Source of the DNA: JACKOB01 sp024234575
GTDB taxonomy: Bacteria > Pseudomonadota > Gammaproteobacteria > Pseudomonadales > Oleiphilaceae
Length of the DNA: 64,000 nucleotides
Direction: 5' to 3'
NCBI GenBank assembly: GCA_051208035.1
Contig: JBPJFZ010000005.1
Coordinates: 124,001-188,000 of the forward strand
The notes below the pieces were generated by a model. It saw only the letters and a program-made list of their open reading frames with translations, was not told the origin of the DNA and ran no database searches. Positions 1 through 8,358 of this stretch are shown in pieces (position 1 is the first letter of the stretch; each line of letters starts with the position of its first letter). Position numbers and translations under genes: made by a program.

Positions 1-54
1 CTCAGGCAAAATCTGGCTAGAGCTGCCCAACTAACTGGTCTGCTGCCACCCTAA
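1..54 (+). CDS. 3' end of an unidentified protein (partial)
   Basis: Frame 1 is open from the window edge to a TAA at 52-54 and reads LRQNLARAAQLTGLLPP. The other two plus frames stop earlier (TAA in frame 2, TAG in frame 3). The composition looks like a natural protein C-terminus, but 17 residues cannot identify a family. The next gene starts about 55 bases downstream on the same strand. This is inference from an open frame only and could be chance. Confidence 0.3.
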   Translation, partial: LRQNLARAAQLTGLLPP

Positions 55-108
55 GGCAATACCAGCTAATGTTTACTGATAGCGTTGCAGCCCTGGATGG
101 AGATCACT

Positions 109-579
109 GTGATGGAAACAAAGAAGAAACCTGATATCGCTGATAATGCAAACCTTTCTGAAAACAAAGAAGGGTATGCACAGCAGTTCAGTGAAAAAGG
201 CCTTTGGAACAAAATCAAAAATACCGCACGCAAAACCGGTGAGAAAACCATCTATCAAGTTTTAGTGCTTTTTTATACCATGCGCGAACCGGCAACACCG
301 GTATGGTGCAAAGGCGTTATTCTAGGCACACTTGGCTATTTCATCAGCCTTATTGACGCTATACCTGACTTAACCCCTATCTTCGGCTACACCGACGACA
401 TAACGCTAATAGTTGCCGCAATTGGTACCTTAGCGGCGTATATTACGCCAGAAATAGAATCCAAGGCCAAAGAGAAAACTAAACAAATTTTTAAGGATGG
501 TAATGAGACTGATCTGTCTGTAGACGATCAAAACGAGCCATCCCAAACCAACCAACAACAAAATGGAAGTAAGAAATGA
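109..579 (+). CDS. YkvA/DUF1232 family small membrane protein
   Basis: Small protein of about 156 residues with a DUF1232 core: a hydrophobic segment followed by the family signature IDAIPDLTPIFGYTDD and a second hydrophobic stretch (IVAAIGTLAAYI). The N-terminal third and the C-terminal tail are charged, and the tail is rich in Gln, Asn and Ser. DUF1232 proteins are widespread and have no settled function. The start is taken at GTG 109 or ATG 112, because a GGAG at 99-102 lies 6 or 9 bases upstream; the frame remains open back to a TTG at 85. The stop overlaps the next start (ATGA at 576-579), so it is probably translated coupled with the lipoprotein gene. Confidence 0.75.
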   Translation: MMETKKKPDIADNANLSENKEGYAQQFSEKGLWNKIKNTARKTGEKTIYQVLVLFYTMREPATPVWCKGVILGTLGYFISLIDAIPDLTPIFGYTDDITLIVAAIGTLAAYITPEIESKAKEKTKQIFKDGNETDLSVDDQNEPSQTNQQQNGSKK

Positions 580-926
580 TGACCACAAACAAAATGAGGC
601 GCTCTGCCAAAGTGATTAGTCGTTTAGTGATGATAGTTTCTATCAGCTGGTTAGCTGGCTGCGCAAATGTCGGCAACAAGTTTGAAACCGCAAAAGTGGT
701 TGAGATCAAGGCGGGTGAAACCAGACAGGCAGAGATACTTGAGTTGCTCGGCCAACCATGGAGAAAAGGGTTAGAAAACGGTGCTCTGACCTGGACCTAC
801 GCCCACTACAGATACTCTGCCTTCTCTCCGTTTAAGTCGGATGATCTGGTAATAAAGTTTGAGAATAACGGCGTGGTTAAATCCTACACATTCAACACTT
901 CTGAAAATTTGCCAGAAATAAAATAA
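576..926 (+). CDS. small lipoprotein with a BamE/SmpA-like fold
   Basis: A 116-residue protein with a basic N-terminus, a hydrophobic stretch and a lipobox LAGC with the lipidated Cys at residue 29. The mature part contains a pattern typical of the BamE/SmpA/OmlA superfamily: a segment around ETRQAEILELLGQP (a helix that sets a threshold for the fold), then a W-x-Y strand (LTWTYAHYRYS) and a strand with a Phe-Glu-Asn-Asn-Gly turn. It is probably anchored in the outer membrane facing the periplasm, since no Asp follows the Cys. A GGAAG lies 8 bases before ATG 576. It is not BamE itself as far as I can tell; the specific role is unknown. Confidence 0.75.
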   Translation: MMTTNKMRRSAKVISRLVMIVSISWLAGCANVGNKFETAKVVEIKAGETRQAEILELLGQPWRKGLENGALTWTYAHYRYSAFSPFKSDDLVIKFENNGVVKSYTFNTSENLPEIK

Positions 927-954
927 CCATCCCTGTTGCCAAGGAGCAGGAAGC

Positions 955-1887
955 ATGCTGAGATTTTTACCAAACTGGATTAAAGGGTGCCTGGCCACAC
1001 TTTTAATCATCATCAATACGGTTGTGAGTTTTCCATTTATTTTCTTTTTATCTCTGCTAAAGCTGGTTGTACCGATCAAATCGTTGCAACCACTTCTTAC
1101 CGCGATCCCCATCACCTTCGCCTCACTATGGGTGACGCTTAATGGCCTGTTTATGCGCCTTTTGCATAAGATCGACTGGCATGTAGAGGGAGCAGAAAAT
1201 CTAAAGAAAAACGACTGGTACTTTGTAACTTGCAATCATCAAACCTGGGCCGATATCCCCATTCTGCAAACGCTTCTCAATGGAAAAGTTCCATTTATAA
1301 AGTTTTTTTTAAAACAGGAACTCATCTGGGTGCCATTTTTAGGGTTAGCCTGGTGGGCACTTGATTTTCCATTTATGAAGCGCTTTTCAAAAGAGTATCT
1401 GGCTAAACACCCAGAACTTAAGGGAAAGGACCTTGAAACAACCAGAAAAGCTTGTGAGAAATTTAAGTTTACCCCCATTACCGTCTTCAACTTCCTGGAA
1501 GGAACACGCTATACATCTGCGAAACACAAGAAACAAAACTCGCCTTACAAATACTTATTAAAGCCCAAAGCAGGTGGTGCGGCGTTCGTTTTAGGAGCGA
1601 TGGGTGAAAAAATGAATACCATGCTGGATGTGACTATTTATTATCCTGACGCTAAACCAAGTTTTTGGGGTTTTATTTCCGGGGACATTAAAAAAATATG
1701 TATCCACGTCAACCGGGTAGACATACCTCATCAGTATTTGGGCCGTGATTACATGGAAGATGCAGAATTTCGTGAGTCTTTCCAAGAGTGGATTGGACAG
1801 CTTTGGAAACTCAAAGATGAGCGTTTGTCGGCGATGGCGAGACAGTGTGATCATGAAAAGCAAAGTTTAAAAAGTCAATCTGTCTAA
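955..1887 (+). CDS. YihG-like 1-acyl-glycerol-3-phosphate acyltransferase family protein
   Basis: The 310-residue length is the same as E. coli YihG. It carries PlsC-type acyltransferase motifs: the catalytic H-x4-D as NHQTWAD (His95, Asp100) and the substrate-binding FLEGTR (180-185). The first about 35 residues form a membrane segment and a further hydrophobic stretch lies near 45-65. The family adds acyl chains to lysophosphatidic acid or related lysophospholipids at the inner membrane; the precise acceptor cannot be read from sequence. The Shine-Dalgarno AAGGAG at 941-946 sits 8 bases before ATG. The gene follows the lipoprotein gene by 28 bases, suggesting a three-gene envelope unit. Confidence 0.85.
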   Translation: MLRFLPNWIKGCLATLLIIINTVVSFPFIFFLSLLKLVVPIKSLQPLLTAIPITFASLWVTLNGLFMRLLHKIDWHVEGAENLKKNDWYFVTCNHQTWADIPILQTLLNGKVPFIKFFLKQELIWVPFLGLAWWALDFPFMKRFSKEYLAKHPELKGKDLETTRKACEKFKFTPITVFNFLEGTRYTSAKHKKQNSPYKYLLKPKAGGAAFVLGAMGEKMNTMLDVTIYYPDAKPSFWGFISGDIKKICIHVNRVDIPHQYLGRDYMEDAEFRESFQEWIGQLWKLKDERLSAMARQCDHEKQSLKSQSV

Positions 1888-1901
1888 AAACCAGGTTACC
1901 G

Positions 1902-1919
1902 GAGTCGTAAAAACGACTC
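1902..1919. other. hairpin between convergent genes
   Basis: A perfect 7-bp stem GAGTCGT / ACGACTC with an AAAA loop lies between the acyltransferase stop and the stop of the convergent pseudo-receiver gene. Neither strand has a proper T-run after the stem, so it is not a classical intrinsic terminator. It may protect 3' ends or act as a weak terminator. Confidence 0.35.
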
Positions 1920-1938
1920 GGGCAACAACCACCAAGCT

Positions 1939-3120
1939 CTATAACACCAGTTTCTTAATTTTATCGAGATATCGGTAGAAATCCGGCCGGTCTTTAAACT
2001 CAAATATAACCGATATTCTTTCTATCAGATTTCTAAGCTCTTCATCCACCTTTATACCCTTCGAAAAAACCTCGTTGGTTTCGCGAATGCCGTCGGTAAG
2101 AATTGTATCAAGAATTTTTTCCTGATTTTCTGTGAGCCCCAAAGTCATTACGGACGCTTCAATTTTCTCCGCCATCGACTCAACATTATCAGCGATAGAC
2201 TTCATCAAATCCTGGTAAGAATCATCAAGATCAACAAATATGTGCTGCAGACGCTTTGTGAGCCCCTCCAAGAGCTCACGCTCCTGATTAAGCGTGGTAC
2301 GGTCATCGATTGCCTTAACCCTGGCATCGGTGCCCTGCAACAGGCTAAAAATATTATCCTTAATAGCGCCATACTGCTTCTCGTCATCAACAGGCATATT
2401 CTTAACTAATAGGGACACCTGCTCGTAATTCATCACCGAACGTTTGCCAAAGTCATAATAGCGACCAGAATCTTTTAGCTCGGACAGCAATTGAGCCTCA
2501 AGGTCTTTCGCCATACCGTTTTGTTCCATATTTTTGGTTTCGTAGCGCCCTCGCATCTGCAAGCTACATTTTAACCCATAGTTGTTCAACGCCTGGAACA
2601 ACTGCTGCCCCAGCTCATCCAGATTTGTGCAACTAAAACTATCCAATAAAAAGTGTACGTTTATTCCCAGTTTGCTGGTGTCAGCCATGGCGCTAAAAGC
2701 CGCCTCATTGGCCATTTTTACCTGAGACTGCAATTGATCGTTAGCAATTTTATTGAACACGGCTTTATTGAGCCGCATAACCAGCTCATCAAAAGGAACA
2801 TGAGGCGTAATGTAATCATCGCACCCGGACTGAAATGCGTCCAGCTTGCTACTTAGTTCATCTTCTTTTGCAACAAGCACGATGGGGATACCCTCTACCC
2901 CAGGTGTCGTCGATTTCTTCATTTGTTCAATAAACTGTCGCCGGGCGGAAATACCAATACTGGGACCAATCACCAAAACTTTATATGAGCTGACATCTTC
3001 AACAGCTTCAACATCTGCAATCGTCTTGATGGGCGCCAGCGTAAACTGGCTTTCAAGCCTGGCAATCAACTCTGAGAGCAAATCCTTTTCCAATACAAAT
3101 ATTTTCTGTTTACGAGACAT
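1939..3120 (-). CDS. pseudo-receiver domain protein with long helical C-terminal region
   Basis: A 393-residue soluble protein. Residues 1-125 have the alternating pattern of a CheY-like receiver (KIFVLEKD, VLVIGPSIG, IPIVLVAKED, SGCDDYITPHVPFDEL). The conserved functional residues are missing: Gly replaces the phosphoacceptor Asp after strand 3, Val replaces the Thr/Ser after strand 4, and Val stands where the KPF lysine is expected. Residues 125-393 are predicted mostly helical, with a coiled-coil-like stretch (about 265-340) and no recognisable output domain, kinase or cyclase motif. GGGAG lies 8 bases before the ATG. No sensor kinase is adjacent. The likely role is phosphorylation-independent signalling or scaffolding; this is inference. 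Confidence 0.6.
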   Translation of the reverse strand: MSRKQKIFVLEKDLLSELIARLESQFTLAPIKTIADVEAVEDVSSYKVLVIGPSIGISARRQFIEQMKKSTTPGVEGIPIVLVAKEDELSSKLDAFQSGCDDYITPHVPFDELVMRLNKAVFNKIANDQLQSQVKMANEAAFSAMADTSKLGINVHFLLDSFSCTNLDELGQQLFQALNNYGLKCSLQMRGRYETKNMEQNGMAKDLEAQLLSELKDSGRYYDFGKRSVMNYEQVSLLVKNMPVDDEKQYGAIKDNIFSLLQGTDARVKAIDDRTTLNQERELLEGLTKRLQHIFVDLDDSYQDLMKSIADNVESMAEKIEASVMTLGLTENQEKILDTILTDGIRETNEVFSKGIKVDEELRNLIERISVIFEFKDRPDFYRYLDKIKKLVL

Positions 3121-3183
3121 TTACTGATCTCCCTTCGTGTAAATTTCCGGTGCTTAAACAACAGATTACGCATTGTTCTGGCT

Positions 3184-3217
3184 ATAAAAAAACCAGGCAA
3201 GTGCCTGGTTTTTTTAT
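3184..3217 (-). terminator. rho-independent terminator after the DUF1329 gene
   Basis: Stem AACCAGGC (3191-3198) / GCCTGGTT (3203-3210) with a 4-base loop, flanked by an A-run on the left and a T-run on the right, so it reads as an intrinsic terminator on both strands. It lies just after the stop of the minus-strand DUF1329 gene and just before the promoter region of the pseudo-receiver gene, insulating the two units. Confidence 0.85.
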
Positions 3218-3228
3218 ATCTTACTAAA

Positions 3229-4593
3229 TTATCTCTTACCTGAAGATCTCAATGCCGCTGGTGTGAAATCACCAGAAGACGTTTGAGTATCAAACACATA
3301 AGGCGACTGCTCTTCATTGGTCAAGCCGAGTGCCAGATAGCGCTGAGACTGAAGGTCGTAGATAACTTCAAGCGCATACCAAGGTACCTTCTTATCATAA
3401 AAAGACATCGCGTGCGCTTCAGAAACCCGCCACAACTCGCCACGACCGTCATACTGATCGATCTCTGCTGCCTGCCAGGTATCCTCATCTATATAAAAGA
3501 CCCGCTTCGCATAAATATGACGCACACCATCCTTCAGCGTTGCTTCAACTTTCCAAACCCGGTGCAACTCGTAACGAGTTAAAGACTGGTTAATATGCCC
3601 GGCTTTGATAATGTTGTCATATTTGTACTGTGGGTCAGCCAGCTTGTAGGAGTTATAGGGAATATAAATTTCCTGTTTGCCAATCAAGTTCCAGTTGTAA
3701 CGATCTGGCGATCCGTTATACATATCGAAGTTATCGGATGTTCTCAAACCATCTGATGCGGTTCCTGGCCCGTCATAGGCTACCTGAGGTGCGCGACGAA
3801 CACGACGCTGACCAGCATTATAAACCCATGCACGACGAGGCTCTTTCACCTGATCAATCGTTTCATGTGCAAGCAATACGTTACCCGCTAATCGCGATGG
3901 AGAAGTAATTTCCTGCTTGAAATAAAACAGTACGTTAGGGTCATCAACCTTATCTGCATCGGTCAACCGATCCAGCCACGTCAACTCATCCTGAAAGCGC
4001 ACTACCGAGTAGTCACCATTCGCCATCGGAGTTACCTGGCCAATGTTTCGCCTTACAGCGCCTCCCCGGTAACGCACGATATGGTTCCATACCACTTCGA
4101 TTCCTGATTGCGGAATTGGAAACGGGTTTGCATCTTTAAAAGGTGTTAAACCGTTACCACCAGCGATAAGCTCAACAGAGACCGCATTTTCTTTAGCCGA
4201 AGCGTAAATGCTGTCAGGCACATTACTGGTTCGGCGGGTTTTATAAACCGGCATAATGTAATCAGGATAGCGCGTTAACATCGATTTCTGACCATCCGTC
4301 AGCTTATCAGCGTGCTCCCCCATATTACCCTTGTTAATCGTAAAGAGTATTTCATCTTCAGGAAATGGATCAGGGTAGCTTCCACCTGGCTGGAATGATG
4401 CGGGGATATCTTGCAACCCTCCCGTCCACTCTGGAATCGTACCATCTGCATTTCCTGCTTTCTCAGCACCCAGCGGTGTCAGCTCAGCACCTAATTTAGC
4501 TGCTTCTTCTGGCGACACCTTGGCCTGTATATTCGCCGCCAGCAGAGAGAGCGCAATTACTCCACCAGCCAGGATTTTTTTTCTAATTTTCAT
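3229..4593 (-). CDS. DUF1329 family periplasmic/outer-membrane protein
   Basis: A 454-residue protein with a Sec signal peptide (MKIRKKILAGGVIALSLLAA then NIQA-K, cleavage near residue 24). The mature protein matches the DUF1329 family, whose members are related in fold to LolA/LolB lipid-binding proteins; typical segments are the N-terminal AAKLGAELTPLGAEKAGNAD with TIPEWTGGL, and the central RYELHRVWKVEATLK and RVFYIDEDTW. GAGG lies 7 bases before the ATG. It is 38 bases downstream of the DUF1302 gene, the usual partner, so the two form an operon ending at the terminator at 3184-3217. Members are often found near genes for hydrophobic-compound uptake or degradation; a role in lipid or sterol handling is inference. 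Confidence 0.85.
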   Translation of the reverse strand: MKIRKKILAGGVIALSLLAANIQAKVSPEEAAKLGAELTPLGAEKAGNADGTIPEWTGGLQDIPASFQPGGSYPDPFPEDEILFTINKGNMGEHADKLTDGQKSMLTRYPDYIMPVYKTRRTSNVPDSIYASAKENAVSVELIAGGNGLTPFKDANPFPIPQSGIEVVWNHIVRYRGGAVRRNIGQVTPMANGDYSVVRFQDELTWLDRLTDADKVDDPNVLFYFKQEITSPSRLAGNVLLAHETIDQVKEPRRAWVYNAGQRRVRRAPQVAYDGPGTASDGLRTSDNFDMYNGSPDRYNWNLIGKQEIYIPYNSYKLADPQYKYDNIIKAGHINQSLTRYELHRVWKVEATLKDGVRHIYAKRVFYIDEDTWQAAEIDQYDGRGELWRVSEAHAMSFYDKKVPWYALEVIYDLQSQRYLALGLTNEEQSPYVFDTQTSSGDFTPAALRSSGKR

Positions 4594-4631
4594 CGAATTA
4601 CCTCACTAGACCGAAATCGTTATCCTGGTTA

Positions 4632-6497
4632 TCAGAAAGAGTAACCTACACTTAATGACACGTTATCCCTATCGTTCCCCATGTTATAACGTCCGCCGCC
4701 CATAAAGGCCGAATAGCCAATACTTGCTGTATACTGGTTAAGATAGTTAGCATTTAGCGTCAACCCCACAGACTTCCTTCCTTCCAGGAAGTTGCCGCCT
4801 GGATCCGGAGCATTGCCGGTCACATCATGCGTCCAAGCCAAGACAGGAGATAAGTTGACACCCGCTACTGCATCAGGATAGTCGAGAACAAAACGCATTC
4901 TGTATCCCCATGAAAACTCATCGGTATAGCCATCATTGGTACAGTTTGTACCATTTATATTGGTGGGCAACGGTGACTGGTTTGACGGTGTTTCGCAGGT
5001 AATTCCAGCTGGCGCGAAGTCAAATGCTCCAATACCAAATGCACCCGACCGGCCATATCTTGCCTCGTCCAAGTCAGGAAGATCGTGCACAAAGGTTGCG
5101 CCAACCTCTGATACAAACGTCATTCGACTGGCACCCAACACCTGGTCGAAGAATTTGATCAGGGTGAACTGGGCCTGTGAAACGTCGTACTTGTCATATC
5201 CTGGCAATGCTTGCCCAGCCAGATTCGTTGTGCCATCCGGGTTATACTTTTGGAACATCTGACTGTATGGCAACTGCAAACCAGCATAAATCAATTCAAA
5301 GGCGTTCCACTGAATCGGCACATCTTTCTTGTAGCTATACTCACCAGCCACTGACCAACCACTTTCTGTACTGGTATTAAAAGAAATACCATACATCTGT
5401 ATCTGTTCTGGATACTCAATAAAATAGCTTGGGAATGACGAATATGGCTGTGTAGGGTCATTGCTCTGACCAAGACCTGCATTAGGTGCAGCAGGGTTAT
5501 TCACGATACCGCTGACATAAGGCAGTCGGCTATGATACTGCACGAAGTAAAATCCAAACTCTGTGTCACCCAGTTCAGGTGAGTAATACCGCAACGCCAC
5601 ACCAAACTGGTCGGTATCATCTGGCTCTTTATCACCCACTCTTGGGGTTACATAACCCTCCGCCAGCGCTACAGAATCAGGTAACTGGCCTGCGAGAAGC
5701 ACGGGGCCGCAACCATCTGGACCAAAATCGTTAGAGGAGAAAAACGTGCCACAGTCATCGGGCCTGGTTTTATCCCACTCGAGCTGTAAATAGGCTTCCA
5801 TGGATAGATTTTCTGACAGACCTACAGAGGTATAAACCATATTAACAGGCAAAACCGCCTCTTTAATCTCTGCACCTGGCGCGCGAATTGCCGAAACATC
5901 CACCGGGTTCACAACAGAAATACCATTCAGAATGAAAGTGCTTTCACCCCAACTGACCACCTGCTTACCAACACGCAGACTTACTGGCAATTCTGCTATA
6001 TTGAAGTCTCCCCAGACATAAGCATCAAGAATTTCCCCGCCAGAGGCATTACCATCAGCTTTGTCATTCAATTGACGAACCTGACCAACATCATCTGCGG
6101 CACGTTGCTCATCTTTCAGTTCGAAATCATACCAATACTTTCCGCGAACAAAGCCACCATAGCTACCGTAGGTCAACAGTAATTCACTGGTACCCTTTAC
6201 CCGCTTACTGTAAGTATCGCCTTTAGCAAAGTTCCAGTTACCGTCATCGTAGTTATTAGTGGAAGCACCTTGACCAGTATAGGCATACTGCGGTCCAAGG
6301 TTACCCTGCGCCAACTGCCGCTTATCCCGCTCTTCCATACGCCAGCTCGCACCGGCGGAAAGATTGGTATCAAAAGATCCCTCAAGATCATCCCAAAAAA
6401 ACTGGAATGCATTTACAGGAGCTGACACTGAAGCCGCCACGGCTGCCGCCAAAGGTAGTTTGGCTAGATTGTGCCATCGTGGTGTTTTTCTTATCAT
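4632..6497 (-). CDS. DUF1302 family outer-membrane beta-barrel protein
   Basis: A 621-residue protein with a long twin-basic-poor signal peptide ending around VNA-FQF (residue 30), a beta-rich mature domain with many alternating Tyr/Gly strands, and a C-terminal aromatic residue (SVGYSF), the usual BAM recognition ending. The segment RVGKQVVSWGESTF and following NGISVVNPVD are hallmarks of DUF1302. The family is predicted to be a porin-like barrel, commonly coupled to DUF1329. GGAG lies 9 bases before the ATG. The exporter (RND/MMPL type) and YCF48-like genes that accompany this pair in many genomes are not in this window. Substrate unknown. Confidence 0.85.
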   Translation of the reverse strand: MIRKTPRWHNLAKLPLAAAVAASVSAPVNAFQFFWDDLEGSFDTNLSAGASWRMEERDKRQLAQGNLGPQYAYTGQGASTNNYDDGNWNFAKGDTYSKRVKGTSELLLTYGSYGGFVRGKYWYDFELKDEQRAADDVGQVRQLNDKADGNASGGEILDAYVWGDFNIAELPVSLRVGKQVVSWGESTFILNGISVVNPVDVSAIRAPGAEIKEAVLPVNMVYTSVGLSENLSMEAYLQLEWDKTRPDDCGTFFSSNDFGPDGCGPVLLAGQLPDSVALAEGYVTPRVGDKEPDDTDQFGVALRYYSPELGDTEFGFYFVQYHSRLPYVSGIVNNPAAPNAGLGQSNDPTQPYSSFPSYFIEYPEQIQMYGISFNTSTESGWSVAGEYSYKKDVPIQWNAFELIYAGLQLPYSQMFQKYNPDGTTNLAGQALPGYDKYDVSQAQFTLIKFFDQVLGASRMTFVSEVGATFVHDLPDLDEARYGRSGAFGIGAFDFAPAGITCETPSNQSPLPTNINGTNCTNDGYTDEFSWGYRMRFVLDYPDAVAGVNLSPVLAWTHDVTGNAPDPGGNFLEGRKSVGLTLNANYLNQYTASIGYSAFMGGGRYNMGNDRDNVSLSVGYSF

Positions 6498-7107
6498 CGA
6501 ACGCTACTCCGTCGTTTCAATTTGATCCGCTTGATTTGACTCGCCCTAGTCCCTCGCAGGAAATCGAGACATTAGAACGTTTTACCAAAATCCAACCAGA
6601 ACTATTCAATTCAAACAGTGAAGTAAGTCTTTATAAACAAACATAACCTTTTGAAATAGCTCTTTTTTTACTTGTTATCAGCTTTAATACTGCAGAAATA
6701 TTACCATTGCAAGTAACATCTGATCGGATATCCGGCAAATTGCCTTCTACTCACTATAGACTCAAATTTTAAAATCAACCAACTTCGACCAAGATTTTTT
6801 AGTAGTCAATTGTAATCAGCAGGTGCCAGCCATCGCGTATCTTATTAACAGTATTTTACAGTCCAAGCATCTGCTAATATCGGTCTGAAAATCAGCAGTT
6901 GGAACTTGCCGACAGTATCAACTCTCTCAAACACTAGTACAGTGCTGTTGGCGCTTTTAGTCATCAAACTGTGTCGATAAACGGAAAAAATCTATTTATT
7001 ATCCCGTATATTTCCGGCGGGAACTGTCACTTTTAGGATTAACTAGAACGGCAATTAAGCACTATCAACCGTGACTTAATTGCATTTTACTTTGAGGAAT
7101 AATAAGT
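6498..7107. promoter_or_regulatory. 610-base divergent intergenic region
   Basis: This non-coding region separates the leftward DUF1302 operon from the rightward thiolase gene and should hold promoters for both. I could not pick a convincing sigma-70 promoter for either side. The one clear structure is the inverted repeat at 7051-7083, reported separately. No small gene or RNA gene is evident. Confidence 0.5.
7051..7083 (+). promoter_or_regulatory. inverted repeat upstream of the thiolase start
   Basis: Perfect 9-bp arms GCAATTAAG (7051-7059) and CTTAATTGC (7075-7083), extended inwards by CAC/GTG with one bulged A. The repeat ends about 10 bases before the thiolase Shine-Dalgarno (GAGG, 7094-7097). 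It could be an operator or an mRNA hairpin. Confidence 0.5.
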
Positions 7108-8295
7108 ATGAGCAAAGAAGACAACGTTGTAATCGTCAGTAGCGTCCGCACCCCAATGGGTGGATTTCAGGGAAGCCTTAGCACAGTATCTGCCGTTGAC
7201 CTGGGTGCAGCGGCAATTAAAGAGGCCGTGAAACGATCCGGTTTGAATCCTGCAGACATCCAAGAAGTTATTATGGGATGCGTACTACCAGCCGGACTCA
7301 AGCAAGGCCCTGCGAGACAGGCTTCACGTAGCGCTGGCCTGCCGGATCACACAGGATGCACCACCATCAACAAGCTTTGCGGTTCCGGCATGAAATCAGC
7401 GATGCTGGCGCATGACCTGATTAAAGCGGGCACCAACAACATTATGGTGGCCGGTGGTATGGAAAGCATGTCGAATGCCCCCTACCTGTTACTGAAAGCA
7501 CGCCAGGGTTATCGTATGGGGCATGGAGATCAGGCGCAGGATCATATGTTCCTCGATGGTCTGGAAGATGCGGAAACCGGCAGATTAATGGGCGCTTTCG
7601 CCCAAGAAGTTGCTGACAAAGAAGGTTATTCCAGAGAAGAAATGGACGCTTACGCGATTGAGTCACTCCGTCGTGCACAAAAAGCGATTCAAGACGGTGC
7701 CCTTGAACAGGAAATTATCCCTATCACCGTTAGCACTCGCAAAGGTGATATCGTTGTTAAAGATGATGAACAACCATTTAACGCCAATATCGAGAAAATC
7801 CCTACATTGCGTCCAGCATTCAAAAAGGATGGTACGATCACGGCGGCGAATGCGTCGTCCATTTCAGATGGTGCCTCTGCGCTTGTTTTGATGAAAGAAT
7901 CTGAAGCAGAGAAGCGCGGCCTGAAGCCCGTTGCCAGAATTGTCGGCCATGCGACTCAGTCACAACACCCATCGGAGTTCACCATTGCTCCCGTTGGCGC
8001 TATCAAAAATTTGTTTGAAAAAACAGGCTGGTCAAAAGAAGACGTCGATCTGTTTGAAATCAACGAAGCTTTCGCAATGGTAGCAATGATGCCAATTAAA
8101 GAGCTTGAACTGGATGCAGCAAAGGTGAACATTCATGGCGGCGCCTGTGCTCAGGGGCATCCTGTCGGGTCTACCGGATCAAGGCTGCTGGTAACACTCA
8201 TCCACTCATTACAGCGCTACGGTAAGAAAAAAGGTGTAGCGGCACTGTGTATTGGTGGTGGTGAAGCCACGGCGATGGCGATTGAATTAATCTGA
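7108..8295 (+). CDS. acetyl-CoA C-acetyltransferase (thiolase)
   Basis: A 395-residue thiolase, the usual length for the AtoB/PhaA type. It condenses two acetyl-CoA to acetoacetyl-CoA or runs the reverse thiolysis in the cytoplasm. Catalytic residues are visible: Cys91 in NKLCGSGMK, His351 in the C-terminal GGACAQGHPVGSTGSR, and Cys381 in CIGGGEA; the NEAFA block is also present. GAGG lies 10 bases before the ATG. It is monocistronic, divergent from DUF1302/DUF1329, and followed by convergent zapE. No beta-ketoacyl reductase, PHA synthase or fad partner is adjacent, so biosynthetic versus degradative use cannot be decided. Confidence 0.9.
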   Translation: MSKEDNVVIVSSVRTPMGGFQGSLSTVSAVDLGAAAIKEAVKRSGLNPADIQEVIMGCVLPAGLKQGPARQASRSAGLPDHTGCTTINKLCGSGMKSAMLAHDLIKAGTNNIMVAGGMESMSNAPYLLLKARQGYRMGHGDQAQDHMFLDGLEDAETGRLMGAFAQEVADKEGYSREEMDAYAIESLRRAQKAIQDGALEQEIIPITVSTRKGDIVVKDDEQPFNANIEKIPTLRPAFKKDGTITAANASSISDGASALVLMKESEAEKRGLKPVARIVGHATQSQHPSEFTIAPVGAIKNLFEKTGWSKEDVDLFEINEAFAMVAMMPIKELELDAAKVNIHGGACAQGHPVGSTGSRLLVTLIHSLQRYGKKKGVAALCIGGGEATAMAIELI

Positions 8296-8302
8296 TGCAA
8301 CT

Positions 8303-8335
8303 TGGCAAGTGCAGCATGTAAAGCTGCATTTGCCA
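8303..8335. other. long hairpin between thiolase gene and zapE
   Basis: Thirteen-base arms TGGCAAGTGCAGC and GCTGCATTTGCCA pair with a single G-U, around a 7-base loop. It starts 8 bases after the thiolase stop. There is no T-run on either side, so it is more likely a 3'-end stabiliser or factor-dependent termination site than an intrinsic terminator. Confidence 0.45.
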
Positions 8336-8358
8336 GTCTAATACCCCACTACAATCAT

